Part shown: piece by piece, positions 1-14,886 of the stretch
How positions within the stretch are numbered: the stretch's first letter is position 1
Layout: each line of letters opens with the position of its first letter
Assembly (NCBI GenBank): GCA_016861025.1
Contig: BOKO01000007.1
Location: 62,001 to 126,000 of the forward strand
Source of the DNA: Chloroflexota bacterium
GTDB taxonomy: Bacteria > Chloroflexota > Anaerolineae > Caldilineales > Caldilineaceae
DNA: 64,000 bases
Direction of reading: 5' to 3'
Notes under the pieces: model-generated
Databases searched by the model: none
The model's input: the letters and a program-made list of their open reading frames with translations, nothing else
What the model was told of the DNA's origin: nothing
Position numbers and translations under genes: made by a program

Positions 1-1
1 A

Positions 2-79
2 TTCAACCTGGCCGGTGATGTACGCATTCGCTATTGCACCGCAAGCGGCGGCGTCATCTCGTGCAATTTTGGCGTCTGA
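2..79 (+). CDS. C-terminal end of an upstream gene (partial)
   Basis: An open frame enters from the left edge and ends at a TGA at 77-79, encoding 25 residues that end in SCNFGV. Nothing in this fragment identifies a family. The hairpin and promoter that follow from 108 fit the end of a transcription unit here. It could be a chance open frame, because it is short. Confidence 0.4.
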   Translation, partial: FNLAGDVRIRYCTASGGVISCNFGV

Positions 80-107
80 GGTGCAAAATGTAGGCGCTCA
101 GTTGTGA

Positions 108-147
108 CAAAATGCACAATTGGCTCTCGCCAATTTTGTGCATTTTG
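108..147. promoter_or_regulatory. Long imperfect palindrome overlapping a promoter
   Basis: The arms 108-124 and 129-147 are complementary over 17 positions with a two-base bulge, closed by a TCTC loop. There is no U-tract after it, so it is a poor intrinsic terminator. It covers the -35 element at 136-141, so an operator or a terminator/operator of mixed use is more likely. Confidence 0.55.
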
Positions 148-164
148 CCCGATGCAATTATAAT
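136..164 (+). promoter_or_regulatory. Sigma-70-type promoter (TTGTGC-17-TATAAT)
   Basis: A perfect TATAAT lies at 159-164 with TTGTGC at 136-141 and a 17-bp spacer. Transcription would start near 171, giving a leader of about 297 nt before the start codon at 468. The -35 hexamer lies inside the right arm of the palindrome at 108-147. Confidence 0.55.
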
Positions 165-170
165 GGTGTA

Positions 171-289
<119 letters not shown>

Positions 290-467
290 ACACCCACTCC
301 TTCTATCACAAAAGTACGCTGACCGAATTGAATCAGGGCGCAAGGATCGTTCGTGTTGTATGGTGCGTGCTGCATGTCGGGTGTTGAACGATGTGCGACA
401 GATTCGCCATCTTTGGGTAGAATGACGCCATCGATTTCTCTCATCACTTCTACAAAGAGGCGCATTT

Positions 468-1439
468 ATGGAGATCACTGTCGGCACCTTTAACCTCAAC
501 AACCTGTTTTCGCGCTATAACTTTCGGGCTGAAGTCGAGATCGTGAGTGAAGGCGGCATAGAGGTCGACGCCGAAGTGCGTTTCACTTTTGTCGAACCGG
601 TCGGCTATGTCTTTCGCTCCTACATGGGTAAACTCGTCAAACCCAAGACGCCGGCCGAGCGTAAACTCATTGCAGACCGCGTGCGCGCGATCAATGTCGA
701 TGTGCTCGCCGTGCAGGAGGTGGAGGACATCGGTGTGCTGCGCCAGTTTGCGCTGGAAGACCTGAGCGGCATGTATCCCTACCAGGTGTTGGTGGAGGGC
801 AACGATCAACGTCTGATCGATGTAGGATTGCTGTCGCGCTACCCAATCGGCGGCGTCACTTCGTGGCGTTTTGCCGTCCATCCCGATGAACCGCGCGATT
901 ATATCTTCAGCCGCGACCTGCTCGAAGTCGAGATTCTCGATCCAAAGCGCCGAAATCGTCTCTTTACCCTTTTCAACACTCACCTCAAGAGCAACTATGT
1001 GCGTTGGGGCGAAGATGAGGCGTCGGCGCGCGGCCGCATCCTGGAGCGACGGCGGCGGCAGGCGGAAATGACGACGACTATCGTAGCAGCGCGCACGCGC
1101 CCCAACAGCAACTACATCATCACAGGCGACATGAACGACGACGTGAACAGTGAATCGCTGGCCGCGTTCCGCCAGGCTGGCTGGAGCAATGGACTTACTG
1201 CACCGAAGGAGACGCGCCCAGCCAAGCGTGAATCAGTCGCTGCGGACAACCCAACCCACACTGCGTGGACACATCGGTATAAAGTCAATCGACAGCCGCC
1301 GCGCTTTGATCTCTATGATCAGGTCTGGCTCAGTCCATCGCTGGCGCACAAACAAGTGGATGCCTGGATCGATCGGCGCAAGAGGCACAGCGGCGATGGC
1401 AGCGACCACGACCCGGCGTGGGTGACGGTGAGGCTGTAG
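468..1439 (+). CDS. Endonuclease/exonuclease/phosphatase (EEP) family protein
   Basis: The 323-residue protein carries the usual EEP metal-dependent hydrolase signatures in order: FNLNNLF near residues 8-14, VQEVED with Glu84, NTHLKS with His172, TGDMND with Asp221 and Asn223, and the C-terminal GSDHDP with Asp313/His314. The family cleaves phosphodiesters in nucleic acids or phospholipid-type substrates; the substrate here cannot be read from sequence. There is no signal peptide, so it is probably cytoplasmic. The ATG is preceded by AAAGAGG at 453-460. It starts a likely two-gene unit with the OsmC-like gene 28 nt downstream. Confidence 0.85.
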   Translation: MEITVGTFNLNNLFSRYNFRAEVEIVSEGGIEVDAEVRFTFVEPVGYVFRSYMGKLVKPKTPAERKLIADRVRAINVDVLAVQEVEDIGVLRQFALEDLSGMYPYQVLVEGNDQRLIDVGLLSRYPIGGVTSWRFAVHPDEPRDYIFSRDLLEVEILDPKRRNRLFTLFNTHLKSNYVRWGEDEASARGRILERRRRQAEMTTTIVAARTRPNSNYIITGDMNDDVNSESLAAFRQAGWSNGLTAPKETRPAKRESVAADNPTHTAWTHRYKVNRQPPRFDLYDQVWLSPSLAHKQVDAWIDRRKRHSGDGSDHDPAWVTVRL

Positions 1440-1467
1440 CAATCAAATTCAGCAAGGAGACCCAAAC

Positions 1468-1989
1468 GTGAGCGCACTTGATTACTATCTCGAACGCAAA
1501 TCTGTTGTGCTGGCGCAACGCCGCGCCGATTTCACTGCCACGCCCGAAAAGGCGACGGTGCGCATCCAGGCAAAGTCCTGGGTGGCGGGCAATACGGGCG
1601 CACGCCCTGTCAAAATGGGTGAGACGCTCTTCATCACCGATTCGGCGCCTGCGTTGGCCGGTCACGCGCTTGGCCCGACTGCGCCGGAAATGCTGCTCGG
1701 CGCGCTGGCAAGTTGTCTGGTGCACACCTATCTGATCCAGGCTGTGCTGCTCGACATCCCCATCGATGGCGTCGAGATCGAAGTGCATGGCGCTGTGCCG
1801 ATGGGCGGCGTTGTTGGTCTCCCCTACGAGAAGCCGCCGCAGATGGAGGAGATCACCTACACGGCGAAGGTGCTTACATCGGTTGCGCCCGAAGAGGTCG
1901 AGCGGATGCACCAGGCAGTGGAGGAGACCTGCCCGGTGCTCAACACCATACGCTTTCCGACAGCGGTGACGCGAATGAACGCGCCATAG
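1468..1989 (+). CDS. OsmC/Ohr-family peroxiredoxin-like protein
   Basis: The 173-residue protein has the two cysteines expected of OsmC-like thiol peroxidases: Cys83 in GALASCLVHT, and Cys155 in the ETCPVLN segment. Members reduce organic hydroperoxides in the cytoplasm or act as detoxifying thiol hydrolases. The GTG start at 1468 is chosen because AAGGAG lies 8 nt upstream at 1454-1459. It is somewhat longer than Ohr (about 140 residues), with an N-terminal extension of roughly 30 residues, closer to the broader OsmC group than to Ohr. It is likely cotranscribed with the upstream EEP gene. Confidence 0.85.
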   Translation: MSALDYYLERKSVVLAQRRADFTATPEKATVRIQAKSWVAGNTGARPVKMGETLFITDSAPALAGHALGPTAPEMLLGALASCLVHTYLIQAVLLDIPIDGVEIEVHGAVPMGGVVGLPYEKPPQMEEITYTAKVLTSVAPEEVERMHQAVEETCPVLNTIRFPTAVTRMNAP

Positions 1990-2026
1990 AACTCGATTCG
2001 GTTTCCGACGGCTTTCACTCTTGCGC

Positions 2027-2032
2027 TACAAT
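2027..2032 (+). promoter_or_regulatory. -10 box of a probably leaderless transcript
   Basis: TACAAT ends 9 nt before the ATG at 2042 and no Shine-Dalgarno sequence precedes that ATG. With a normal start 6-7 nt after the -10 box, the mRNA would begin only 2-3 nt before the start codon. The -35 region is weak. Confidence 0.45.
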
Positions 2033-2041
2033 TGAGCCGGT

Positions 2042-4087
2042 ATGCATCGTTTTGCTGACAGCCGCACGCGCGCGGCGACATGGCTGCGCCCGGCTTTGCT
2101 TGTGTTTCTGCTTGCCGGCTTCGCCCTCCGCCTTCACGAATTGACGCGCCAGGATATCTGGTGGGATGAAGCGCGCAACATTGATGTTGCGTTGCGCCCC
2201 TTTTTACAGATTGCCACTGCACCCGAACTGGACATTCAGCCGCCTTTCTACTACTGGCTTCTTCATGTCTGGAGCATGTTGGCGGGTGCAGCGATGGGGC
2301 AGCCACCCACACAGCTTGCATTTTTCATGCGGTGGATGAGCGTCTTTGCAGGGATGTTGGGCGTCGCCTTGCTGATGGCATTAGGGCGTCGCGTCGGCGG
2401 TGTAACAGTCGGGGCGTTAGCTGTTGCGATCGGCGCACTATCACCCTTCTGGCTTGCTGAAAGCCAGGAGACGCGCATGTACACGCTCGGTTTTGCGCTG
2501 CTGACGGCGGCAGCCGTGCTCTTTCTCGACCAGCTGGCGCGCAGAGACAGCGCGCCCGATGCGCTGTTCAATCGCTCCTCGCTCTTGTTTGTATTTTTAT
2601 CGGCGGCGGCGTTGCTGACCCATTACAACGCCGTCTTTGTCCTGGTCGCCTGGTATGGTTGGTGGGGCGTCTGGGCGCTGCTGCGGGTGGAGCGCTGGCG
2701 ACAAGTAGGCGTCGTCAGCACACATGGGCTGCTGATGACGCTGCTGGTGTTGCCTGTCGCACCGATTGCGTTGCGCCAGATTCCTGGCTACGAAAATCCC
2801 AACATCGCCATCGTCACGCTCTCCGAGTACCTGCGCCAGAACTGGCAAGCCTACCTGGGTGGCTACGCCTACGATTCGACAATGCTTGGCGGCTTTGCAG
2901 ACGCCTGGCTGTGGGGCGCAGCGATCATCGCAAGCGTCGGAATTCTGATCGGCGCAATGAGAGAGGAAGAAAGAGAAAAGGGCGGAAAAGGAAAAGCGGC
3001 TCCGATCGCTAATCTCCAATCCTCCAATCTCTCAATCTCCTTCATCCTTACATGGCTATTCGGCGCGCTGGCGCTCTACTACATTGCCGTGCTCGACCGC
3101 AACGCCTTCAACGTGCGGTACGCCAGCTTTGTCACACCGGCGCTCTATATAATGCTTGCCGTCGGGCTGACAGGTTTTGGGCGCTGGTGGAGGCCGCTCC
3201 CCTACTTGCTTGCCGTGGGGCTGGCTATCGGGCTGGCGGCTGCGGCCTACGCCGATCTGTACGACCGGCGCTTTGATCGCGAGCATATTGCCGCCGTGAC
3301 AGAATGGCTACGCGCCAACACAGCGCCCGGCGACGCCATTTTCGTCGACCAAAAATATCCGTTCGGCTTCTACTATCAACCATATCTTATTGACGACGTG
3401 CAGGAGCCGCCGGCTTCGGAAACGCCGCTGGCGCGCTACCTGTTTGTCGACATCAACACTATCGACCAACAGTTGAGTGCATGGGCGCGCGACGCACGGC
3501 GCATCTTCTGGGTGCAATGGTTCGAGAGCGACACAGACCCGCGGCGTTCGGTGCATTTCCTACTCGACAAATATGGCCGTCACAGTGGAGAGCAATGGTT
3601 TCAGGGCTACGCCATCGATTGGTGGGAATTGGCGCCGCCCACGCACTTTGAGCTTGCCCCCGACATGCAGCCATCAGTGCATCAGTTCGACCAGGCTGTG
3701 CGCACCGTCGAAATTTCGTTGCCGCCAGCCCTGCGCACGGGCGAACCGCTGGCAGTTGCGCTGCGGTGGCAGCGCGTGCCTGGGGGCGCTGTCAGCCGCC
3801 CGCTCAAAGCGCGCGTTGCGCTTTACAACGCGGCGGGCGACAGAGTGGCGCAGGCGGACGAGCGTCTGCTCAACGACCGCCACCGCGCGCCCGATCAATG
3901 GCAAATGGATGACCGCCCGCTGGGCGTCCACCTGCTCACTGCGCCAGAAGACCTGGCGCCAGGACGCTATAGCGTGCGCCTGCTGGTCTATGACGCCGAC
4001 ACGTTGGAGCCACTGACGTGGATCGACGCCGCCGGCGCGCCGGCGGGAATCGAGCCAGAGCTGGGGACAGTGGTGATTGATGGATAG
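2042..4087 (+). CDS. GT39-like (GT-C) membrane glycosyltransferase
   Basis: This 681-residue polytopic protein resembles the dolichyl/undecaprenyl-phosphate-sugar mannosyltransferase (PMT/ArnT) superfamily. The first transmembrane helix is followed by DIWWDEARN, the acidic catalytic loop motif after TM1, and SQETRMYTL occurs where GT-C enzymes carry the ExxR-like motif. About ten more hydrophobic segments follow, then a soluble C-terminal part from about residue 430 with a beta-sandwich-like region. Such enzymes move a sugar from a polyprenyl carrier to an acceptor on the outer face of the membrane. A low-complexity hydrophilic stretch at residues about 305-335 is encoded by a repeat (2958-3040). 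It is the first gene of the glycosylation cluster. Confidence 0.8.
   Translation: MHRFADSRTRAATWLRPALLVFLLAGFALRLHELTRQDIWWDEARNIDVALRPFLQIATAPELDIQPPFYYWLLHVWSMLAGAAMGQPPTQLAFFMRWMSVFAGMLGVALLMALGRRVGGVTVGALAVAIGALSPFWLAESQETRMYTLGFALLTAAAVLFLDQLARRDSAPDALFNRSSLLFVFLSAAALLTHYNAVFVLVAWYGWWGVWALLRVERWRQVGVVSTHGLLMTLLVLPVAPIALRQIPGYENPNIAIVTLSEYLRQNWQAYLGGYAYDSTMLGGFADAWLWGAAIIASVGILIGAMREEEREKGGKGKAAPIANLQSSNLSISFILTWLFGALALYYIAVLDRNAFNVRYASFVTPALYIMLAVGLTGFGRWWRPLPYLLAVGLAIGLAAAAYADLYDRRFDREHIAAVTEWLRANTAPGDAIFVDQKYPFGFYYQPYLIDDVQEPPASETPLARYLFVDINTIDQQLSAWARDARRIFWVQWFESDTDPRRSVHFLLDKYGRHSGEQWFQGYAIDWWELAPPTHFELAPDMQPSVHQFDQAVRTVEISLPPALRTGEPLAVALRWQRVPGGAVSRPLKARVALYNAAGDRVAQADERLLNDRHRAPDQWQMDDRPLGVHLLTAPEDLAPGRYSVRLLVYDADTLEPLTWIDAAGAPAGIEPELGTVVIDG
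2958..3040. repeat. GGAGATT-family repeat inside a coding sequence
   Basis: A purine-rich arm (2960-2998) is followed by several copies of AATCTCC-like units (3011-3040), the complement of GGAGATT. It encodes a charged, low-complexity loop (REEEREKGGKGKAAP...) between two hydrophobic segments of the GT-C protein, and the reading frame stays open. Related blocks occur at 7580-7640, 13435-13545 and 56827-56934. Confidence 0.65.
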
Positions 4088-4150
4088 CCTTCGGAGCCGT
4101 CGGGCGGAACAGGCTAATGCTATAATAATTCTTGAGCGGTTTTGGTGAAG

Positions 4151-4261
4151 ATGTGTACGCATGATGAAATTGGCGATGAAGCTATGCTCGATCGTAATGT
4201 TTTGAACAAACTCGTGGTGATTTTGGATGAGCCAAAGCAAGTTACAGCGATCAACTTCTAA
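4151..4261 (+). CDS. Small ORF, 36 residues, unknown
   Basis: An ATG-started frame (MCTHDEIGDEAML... ending QVTAINF) fills most of the gap between the GT-C and DegT genes. A perfect TATAAT at 4121-4126 lies upstream, but no convincing -35 and only a weak GGTGAAG-like binding site are present. No family is recognised. It may be a small protein, a leader peptide or a chance frame. Confidence 0.2.
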   Translation: MCTHDEIGDEAMLDRNVLNKLVVILDEPKQVTAINF

Positions 4262-4285
4262 CGCACGCCCCTCAATCTGCGCCTC

Positions 4286-5440
4286 ATGATCCAGCAACTA
4301 TCCCTCTTCCCTTATCTGGAAACCCAAGAGTCGGCGCGCCCGCCGGACTTTATCCCAGTCTATACGCCGGTGCTTAATGGTCGGGAGGAAAAATATGTGC
4401 TCGACGCCGTGCGCAGCGGATGGATCAGCAGCCTGGGCAGTTATGTGACGCGCTTTGAGGAGGCGTTTGCGCGCTTCTGCGGGGTGCGCCACGCAGTGAG
4501 CGTCAGCAACGGCACCGTGGCGATTCATCTGGCGCTGCACGCGCTGGGCATTGGCCCTGGCGACGAGGTGATCGTTCCCAGCCTCACCTTTGTTGCGACC
4601 GCCAACGCGGTGCACTACACCGGCGCTACACCCATGTTCGCTGACGTCGATCCGGCGACCTGGTGCATCGATCCGGACGATGTACGCCGCCGCATCACAC
4701 CGCGCACGCGCGCAATCATTCCCGTGCATCTGTACGGTCACCCGGCGCCGATGTCAGCCCTGCAGTCGCTGGCTGATGAACATGACCTGCTGTTGATCGA
4801 GGATGCCGCCGAAGCGCACGGCGCCGAAATCGCTGGACGACGCGTGGGGGGATTGGGGCGCATCGCCACCTTCAGCTTTTATGCCAACAAGATCATCACC
4901 ACTGGCGAGGGCGGGATGCTGACGACCGACGACGACGCGCTGGCAGCGCGCTGCCGGATGCTGCGCGACCATGCCATGCCGCCGCATCGCCGTTACTGGC
5001 ATGACGAGGTCGGCTTCAACTACCGGATGACAAATCTACAGGCGGCGGTGGGTGTGGCGCAGATGGAGCGCATCGATAGCTTCATTCGGCGCAAACGGGA
5101 GATTGCTGCGCTTTATCGTGAGGGTTTGGCAGGCATTCCCGGCGTCACCTTCGCCACGGAACGCGCCGGCTGCACCAACGTCTACTGGATGGTCTCGGTG
5201 TTGATCGAGCCACCCTACGCGCTTAGCCGCGACGAGCTGATCCCGGCGCTGCGCGCATGCGGCATCGACAGCCGTCCCTTTTTTCACCCGCTCGACACGT
5301 TGCCGCCCTATTTGAGCACTGCGCCGCGCCCGGTGGCGCTGCACCTCAGCCGGTGTGGGCTGAATCTGCCCAGCTCGCCTGCGCTGACCGACGCGCAGGT
5401 GGCGTATGTGTGTCAGGTTATGCAAGAACTGGCTGTGTGA
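4286..5440 (+). CDS. DegT/DnrJ/EryC1/StrS aminotransferase
   Basis: The 384-residue fold-type I PLP enzyme has the family hallmarks: the SNGTVAIHLAL segment near residues 74-84, EDAAEAHGA at 172-180, and the Schiff-base lysine Lys202 in FYANKIITTGEGG. The C-terminal part has the usual FHPLDTLPPY loop. These enzymes transfer an amino group from glutamate to a keto-sugar nucleotide, as in perosamine or viosamine synthesis, so the product is probably an amino-deoxysugar for a surface glycan. The overall pattern resembles perosamine synthetase, but the exact sugar cannot be assigned. Length is normal for the family. It sits among membrane glycosyltransferases, which supports a surface-sugar role. 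Confidence 0.88.
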   Translation: MIQQLSLFPYLETQESARPPDFIPVYTPVLNGREEKYVLDAVRSGWISSLGSYVTRFEEAFARFCGVRHAVSVSNGTVAIHLALHALGIGPGDEVIVPSLTFVATANAVHYTGATPMFADVDPATWCIDPDDVRRRITPRTRAIIPVHLYGHPAPMSALQSLADEHDLLLIEDAAEAHGAEIAGRRVGGLGRIATFSFYANKIITTGEGGMLTTDDDALAARCRMLRDHAMPPHRRYWHDEVGFNYRMTNLQAAVGVAQMERIDSFIRRKREIAALYREGLAGIPGVTFATERAGCTNVYWMVSVLIEPPYALSRDELIPALRACGIDSRPFFHPLDTLPPYLSTAPRPVALHLSRCGLNLPSSPALTDAQVAYVCQVMQELAV

Positions 5441-5459
5441 CAACGTCAGGGTCTATGCC

Positions 5460-5479
5460 ACGTCTGGGCAAAGTAGGTC
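5460..5479. repeat. Dispersed 20-21 bp repeat, copy 1
   Basis: The stretch beginning ACGTCTGGGCAA and ending GTAGGTC recurs at 60118-60138 with one inserted base and one change. Both copies are intergenic, just after a gene's stop codon. In this copy GTAG at 5473 could pair with CTAC at 5500. Confidence 0.4.
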
Positions 5480-5570
5480 TCGCTAGAGGCGTGCTCTACG
5501 ACGGACGCCCTCAAATGAATTACACTCCCTTCAATCCAACCTGTATTTCCTGTTTTCACATCTGTACGCG

Positions 5571-5576
5571 TACAAT
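5571..5576 (+). promoter_or_regulatory. -10 box close to a GTG start
   Basis: TACAAT ends 8 nt before the GTG at 5585, and no Shine-Dalgarno sequence is seen. This fits a leaderless or nearly leaderless mRNA. Confidence 0.4.
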
Positions 5577-5584
5577 GTCATTTT

Positions 5585-6373
<789 letters not shown>

Positions 6374-6438
6374 CAGACCAGCGCGCACTGGTAAACTGTG
6401 CGGGCAAGGTCACTGCGCCGATAGGTTGAATCTCAATT

Positions 6439-8928
<2,490 letters not shown>

Positions 8929-8998
8929 GGACGGCGATGGTTCTCCCAATTCCGACGCAGAGATTTGACGCGAAGATCTTCGACGCAGAGGCGCAGTG

Positions 8999-11430
<2,432 letters not shown>

Positions 11431-11434
<4 letters not shown>

Positions 11435-13458
11435 CCGCAGCAAAGGAACGCGGATTGGATGGATTAGCGCCGGTGGCTTCTTCTCTGCGCACCTCTGCGT
11501 CTCCGCGCCCTGGCGTCGAAACGGCGCCCCTCGCCTCTCGCAACAAGCAACAAGCAACAAGCAACAAGCAACTCTTCCGCCTCGCTGCGCTGTTGATCAT
11601 TTTGCTGGCGTTTGCGCTGCGCATCTATCGGCTCGACTATCAGGAACTGCGTGGAGATGAGAGTTTTGGCTATTTCTTTGTGCAACGCAGTTACGCCGGC
11701 ATGATCGACGCCACCATCGAACTGGCGGAGCCGCATCCGGTCGGCAGCTATTTCGTGCTTAAGCCATGGTTGGGAGCGGCGGGCGACAGCGAATTTGCGC
11801 TGCGCTTTCCCTCCGCCTGGTTTGGCGTGTTGGCGACGGCGCTCACCTTGCGACTGGCGATGCGGCTTGGCTTTCGGCGCGGAACAGGGCTGATCGCGGC
11901 GCTGCTGCCGGCGATCAGCCCCTACGCCACCTGGCACAGCCAGGACGCACGCATGTACAGCATGAGCATGGCGCTGACCGTGGCAGTGGTCTGGCTTGGC
12001 GTTGAGACGCTGCAACGCCAGCGCGTGCGGTGGGGAGCGGCGTATGTCGGCGTGGCGTGGCTGGCGCTGCACACACACTATTACGCTGCCTTTGTGCTGG
12101 TGGCGTTGAATGTCTTTGTGCTGACGCGCGCCGTCTTTATCCCGTCGATGCGCGCCAATCTGGCGAACTGGTTGATGTGGCAGTTGATCGTCGCCGCGCT
12201 CTATCTGCCGTGGCTGGCGCGTGCGGCGACGATTGTCGGCGGTTACGGCGGCAACGGCGACTCGCCCGCGTTTGCGGCAATGGTGCAGCGTTCGCTTAGC
12301 GTCTTTGCCGTTGGCGAAAGTTCGTCGGTCGATCAGCAACTGCTGTGGGCTGGCGTGGCGGGCGCATTGCTGCTGTTGGCGGCGATGCGGCTCATATTGG
12401 GCAGCGCCGCCGACCGGCGCAATCTCTGGCTGCTGCTCTGCTATCTGACAATCCCGGTGCTGATGACGTGGTGGAGCGCACAGGATCGCCCGATCTTCAA
12501 CGAACGCTATTTAGCCGCCAGCGCGCCGCCCTTTTTCTTGCTGATCGCCGCCGCCTTCGACGGACGCCGCTTCGCTGGCTGGCGTCAGCAGATGCTGCGC
12601 TGGCTGGCGCTGCTGCTCCTGGCGGCGCTGCTCGCCGGGATGACGCTTTCGCTCTATCGTCACTACACCGACCCTGCCTACAGCAAGACGCGCGGCTGGC
12701 GCGAGCTTGCTGCCGCTATCGACCGCTACGCCGCCGGATTGCCGCCCAACCAGGTGCGCATCGCCCAGAATTTCCCCGACCCAACGCTGTGGTACTATTA
12801 CCGTGGCGCAGTTGAGCACGTGGTGTTGCCGCCGGCGCCGCACGACGCAGCCGGCGCATTGACGACGGTCGATGCGTTGCAGGCGGCGGATGTGCGCCGT
12901 ATTCTGCTGCCGCTGCAGCCTGCATCCAACTGGGACGACGGCGAGATCGCGGTTGCGGCGCTGGCGAAAAGCGTTTATGACCGCGTGCACGAGGAACAGG
13001 TCGGCGTGTGGCCCCTCCTGGTGTATGCCGGACACCCCTACTTGAACGTCGAGACCAGGCTGGAGTATACGTTCGAGAATGGGTTTGCGTTGACTGATAT
13101 CGCCACGCTGGAAGGACAGCGCCCAACACCGGGCGGATTGCTGACCTTTACGCTCTTTGGCGCGCGCCCGCCATCCGATGAGTTGGGCGCCCTCAAGCTC
13201 ACGGCGCAATTGCTCAATGCGGACGGCGCGCTGGTCGCGCAGCAGGACACACCGCTGGCGGAGTGGCATCCCGGCAACGCGCGTAGCATCTCGCGCAGTT
13301 ATGGTCTGTTGTTGCCGGCGGAACTTACGCCTGGACGCTATCGTTTGATCGCCGCTGTATATGACGCCGCTGCTGAGGATTTACCTCGCTTGCGCACATC
13401 GGACGGCGCGGATGTGGTGGAGTTGGGAGTGGTGGAGATTGGGAGATTGAGAGATTGA
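11431..13458 (+). CDS. GT39-like membrane glycosyltransferase
   Basis: The 675-residue protein starts at the ATG of an ATGA overlap with the YfhO-like gene, and GGAG lies 7 nt upstream. After an unusual polar N-terminus (residues 1-48) comes TM1, then YQELRGDESFGYF with the Asp-Glu pair of the PMT/GT39 loop, and later HSQDARMYSM. Around ten hydrophobic segments and a soluble C-terminal region of about 180 residues follow. It is expected to transfer a sugar from a polyprenyl carrier at the outer membrane face. The first 48 residues are encoded by repeat words and are probably not functionally constrained. Confidence 0.8.
11456..11580. repeat. Repeat-derived N-terminal coding segment with GCAACAA heptamers
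   Basis: A CTCTGCG-rich stretch (11481-11505) is the reverse complement of the GACGCAGAGG word found at 8979-8995. After a C-rich stretch it is followed by nearly four tandem copies of the 7-bp unit GCAACAA (11539-11571). All of it is translated as the extreme N-terminus of the GT39-like protein. Confidence 0.65.
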
Positions 13459-13545
13459 AGATTGAGAGATTGGAGATTACGAGAATAGAGATTGGCGTCT
13501 TCTCGTCTCTCCATTTCCCCTTCTCCTTTTCCCCTCTCCTCGTCT
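13435..13545. repeat. GGAGATT-family repeat block at a gene end
   Basis: About eight GAGATTG-like units in direct tandem run from the last codons of the GT39-like gene to 13492. A pyrimidine-rich tract (13495-13545) follows that is partly complementary to them. The repeat supplies the final residues of the protein (VVEIGRLRD) and its stop codon. Confidence 0.65.
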
Positions 13546-13578
13546 TTTTATGTTTTCCCCTCGCAACCCCTATAAACT

Positions 13579-14847
13579 ATGGTCAGGTGGATGAAAGGTT
13601 GTAACGCGCTTTTGCTGGCGCTGATGTTGGTGATGATGGCTGCTGTCAGCGTGGTCGGGCTGGGATTGTGGGGCGCGGCTGGCGTGGGGCGGCAGGTGGT
13701 TGTGGCGCCGTCTGTGGCGCAGCCGTCGACAGAAACCGATACGCCAACTCAAGTCGCTGCGCCAATATCGACATCTACACCGACAACCGCGCCGACGCCT
13801 ATACCGACCGACACACCGATTCCTGCGCCGACATCTACGCCAACCGCCGCCCCGGCAGCGGTCGCTCCATCCTTTCTACCAGCGCAGCCCTCAGCCTTGC
13901 TCATCGGCGTCCGCCACGAGTGGCAGACATGGAACAACTGCGGCCCGGCGACGCTGGCGATGAACCTGAGCTATTACGGCAGCTCGCTCAAACAGGCGGA
14001 AATCGGCGCTGTCCTGCGCACCTCGCCCGACGATAAGAATGTCAGCCCGCATGAGCTGGTCGAATTTGCCCGGCAGCAGGGTTACGTCGCCGATCTCTAT
14101 GTCAACGGTGATGAAAATCTGCTGCGCACGCTGATCAGCAACGGTTTCCCTGTGTTGCTCGAGACCTGGTACGAACGGGAGCCGGGCGACGGCATCGGTC
14201 ACTATCGGCTGGCGGTCGGCTACGACGACGCGCGCCAGGAATGGACGCTCTACGACTCACTCGACGCGTCGGGGCTGGTCTCCGTGCAGGAATACGCCGG
14301 CATCCGCATGCGCTACGCCCGCCTGGCGGAGTGGTGGAAGGTCTTCAATCGCACCTTTGTGCTTGTCTATCCGCCCGAACGCGCGTCGCTGGCGGAGACA
14401 ATCCTGGCTGCGCACGGATTGGACGCTGCGACGATGTGGCGCAGCGCTGAATTACGTGCGCGCAGCGAAGTGGCTGCAAACGACGCCGATCTCTTTGCCT
14501 GGTTCAACCTGGGCAGCAGTCTGGTGCAGCAAGGGCGCAACGCCGAAGCCATTGCCGCCTTTGAACGCGCGCGTGCCATCGGCTTGCCCAAGCGCATGCT
14601 CTGGTATCAGTTTACGCCCTTCGAGGCGTATATTGCCGAAGGACAACCACAGGAAGTGTTGGCGCTCAGCGACCCGATCCTGGAGGAAACGGAGAGCATT
14701 GAGGAGCTTTTCTATTGGCGGGCGCGCGCTTTGCTGGCGTTGGGTGATGTCGAGAGCGCACGCGCTGCACTGCAATCCTCACTAATGCTGGCGCCACATT
14801 TTGCGCCAGCGCTGGCGCTCCGCGCAGAACAGTTCGCAACAGAGTAA
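13579..14847 (+). CDS. Secreted C39-like cysteine peptidase with TPR repeats
   Basis: The 422-residue protein has an N-terminal hydrophobic signal/anchor (residues 4-35) and a Pro/Thr-rich linker (about 45-90). A C39_2-type papain-fold domain follows, with the catalytic Cys in WQTWNNCGPATLAM, His in GIGHYRLAVGYDD and Asp in TLYDSLD. The C-terminal part (about 280-415) has TPR-like helices, such as AWFNLGSSLVQQGRNAEAI. C39-like domains act on peptides or structural proteins outside the cell; the target is unknown. TATAAA at 13571-13576 is too close to the ATG to serve this start normally, so the exact start is uncertain; an ATG at 13591 is possible. Confidence 0.78.
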   Translation: MVRWMKGCNALLLALMLVMMAAVSVVGLGLWGAAGVGRQVVVAPSVAQPSTETDTPTQVAAPISTSTPTTAPTPIPTDTPIPAPTSTPTAAPAAVAPSFLPAQPSALLIGVRHEWQTWNNCGPATLAMNLSYYGSSLKQAEIGAVLRTSPDDKNVSPHELVEFARQQGYVADLYVNGDENLLRTLISNGFPVLLETWYEREPGDGIGHYRLAVGYDDARQEWTLYDSLDASGLVSVQEYAGIRMRYARLAEWWKVFNRTFVLVYPPERASLAETILAAHGLDAATMWRSAELRARSEVAANDADLFAWFNLGSSLVQQGRNAEAIAAFERARAIGLPKRMLWYQFTPFEAYIAEGQPQEVLALSDPILEETESIEELFYWRARALLALGDVESARAALQSSLMLAPHFAPALALRAEQFATE

Positions 14848-14886
14848 AACGCCAGCATGACCGATTTGTGGTGATGCAGGTCGGCG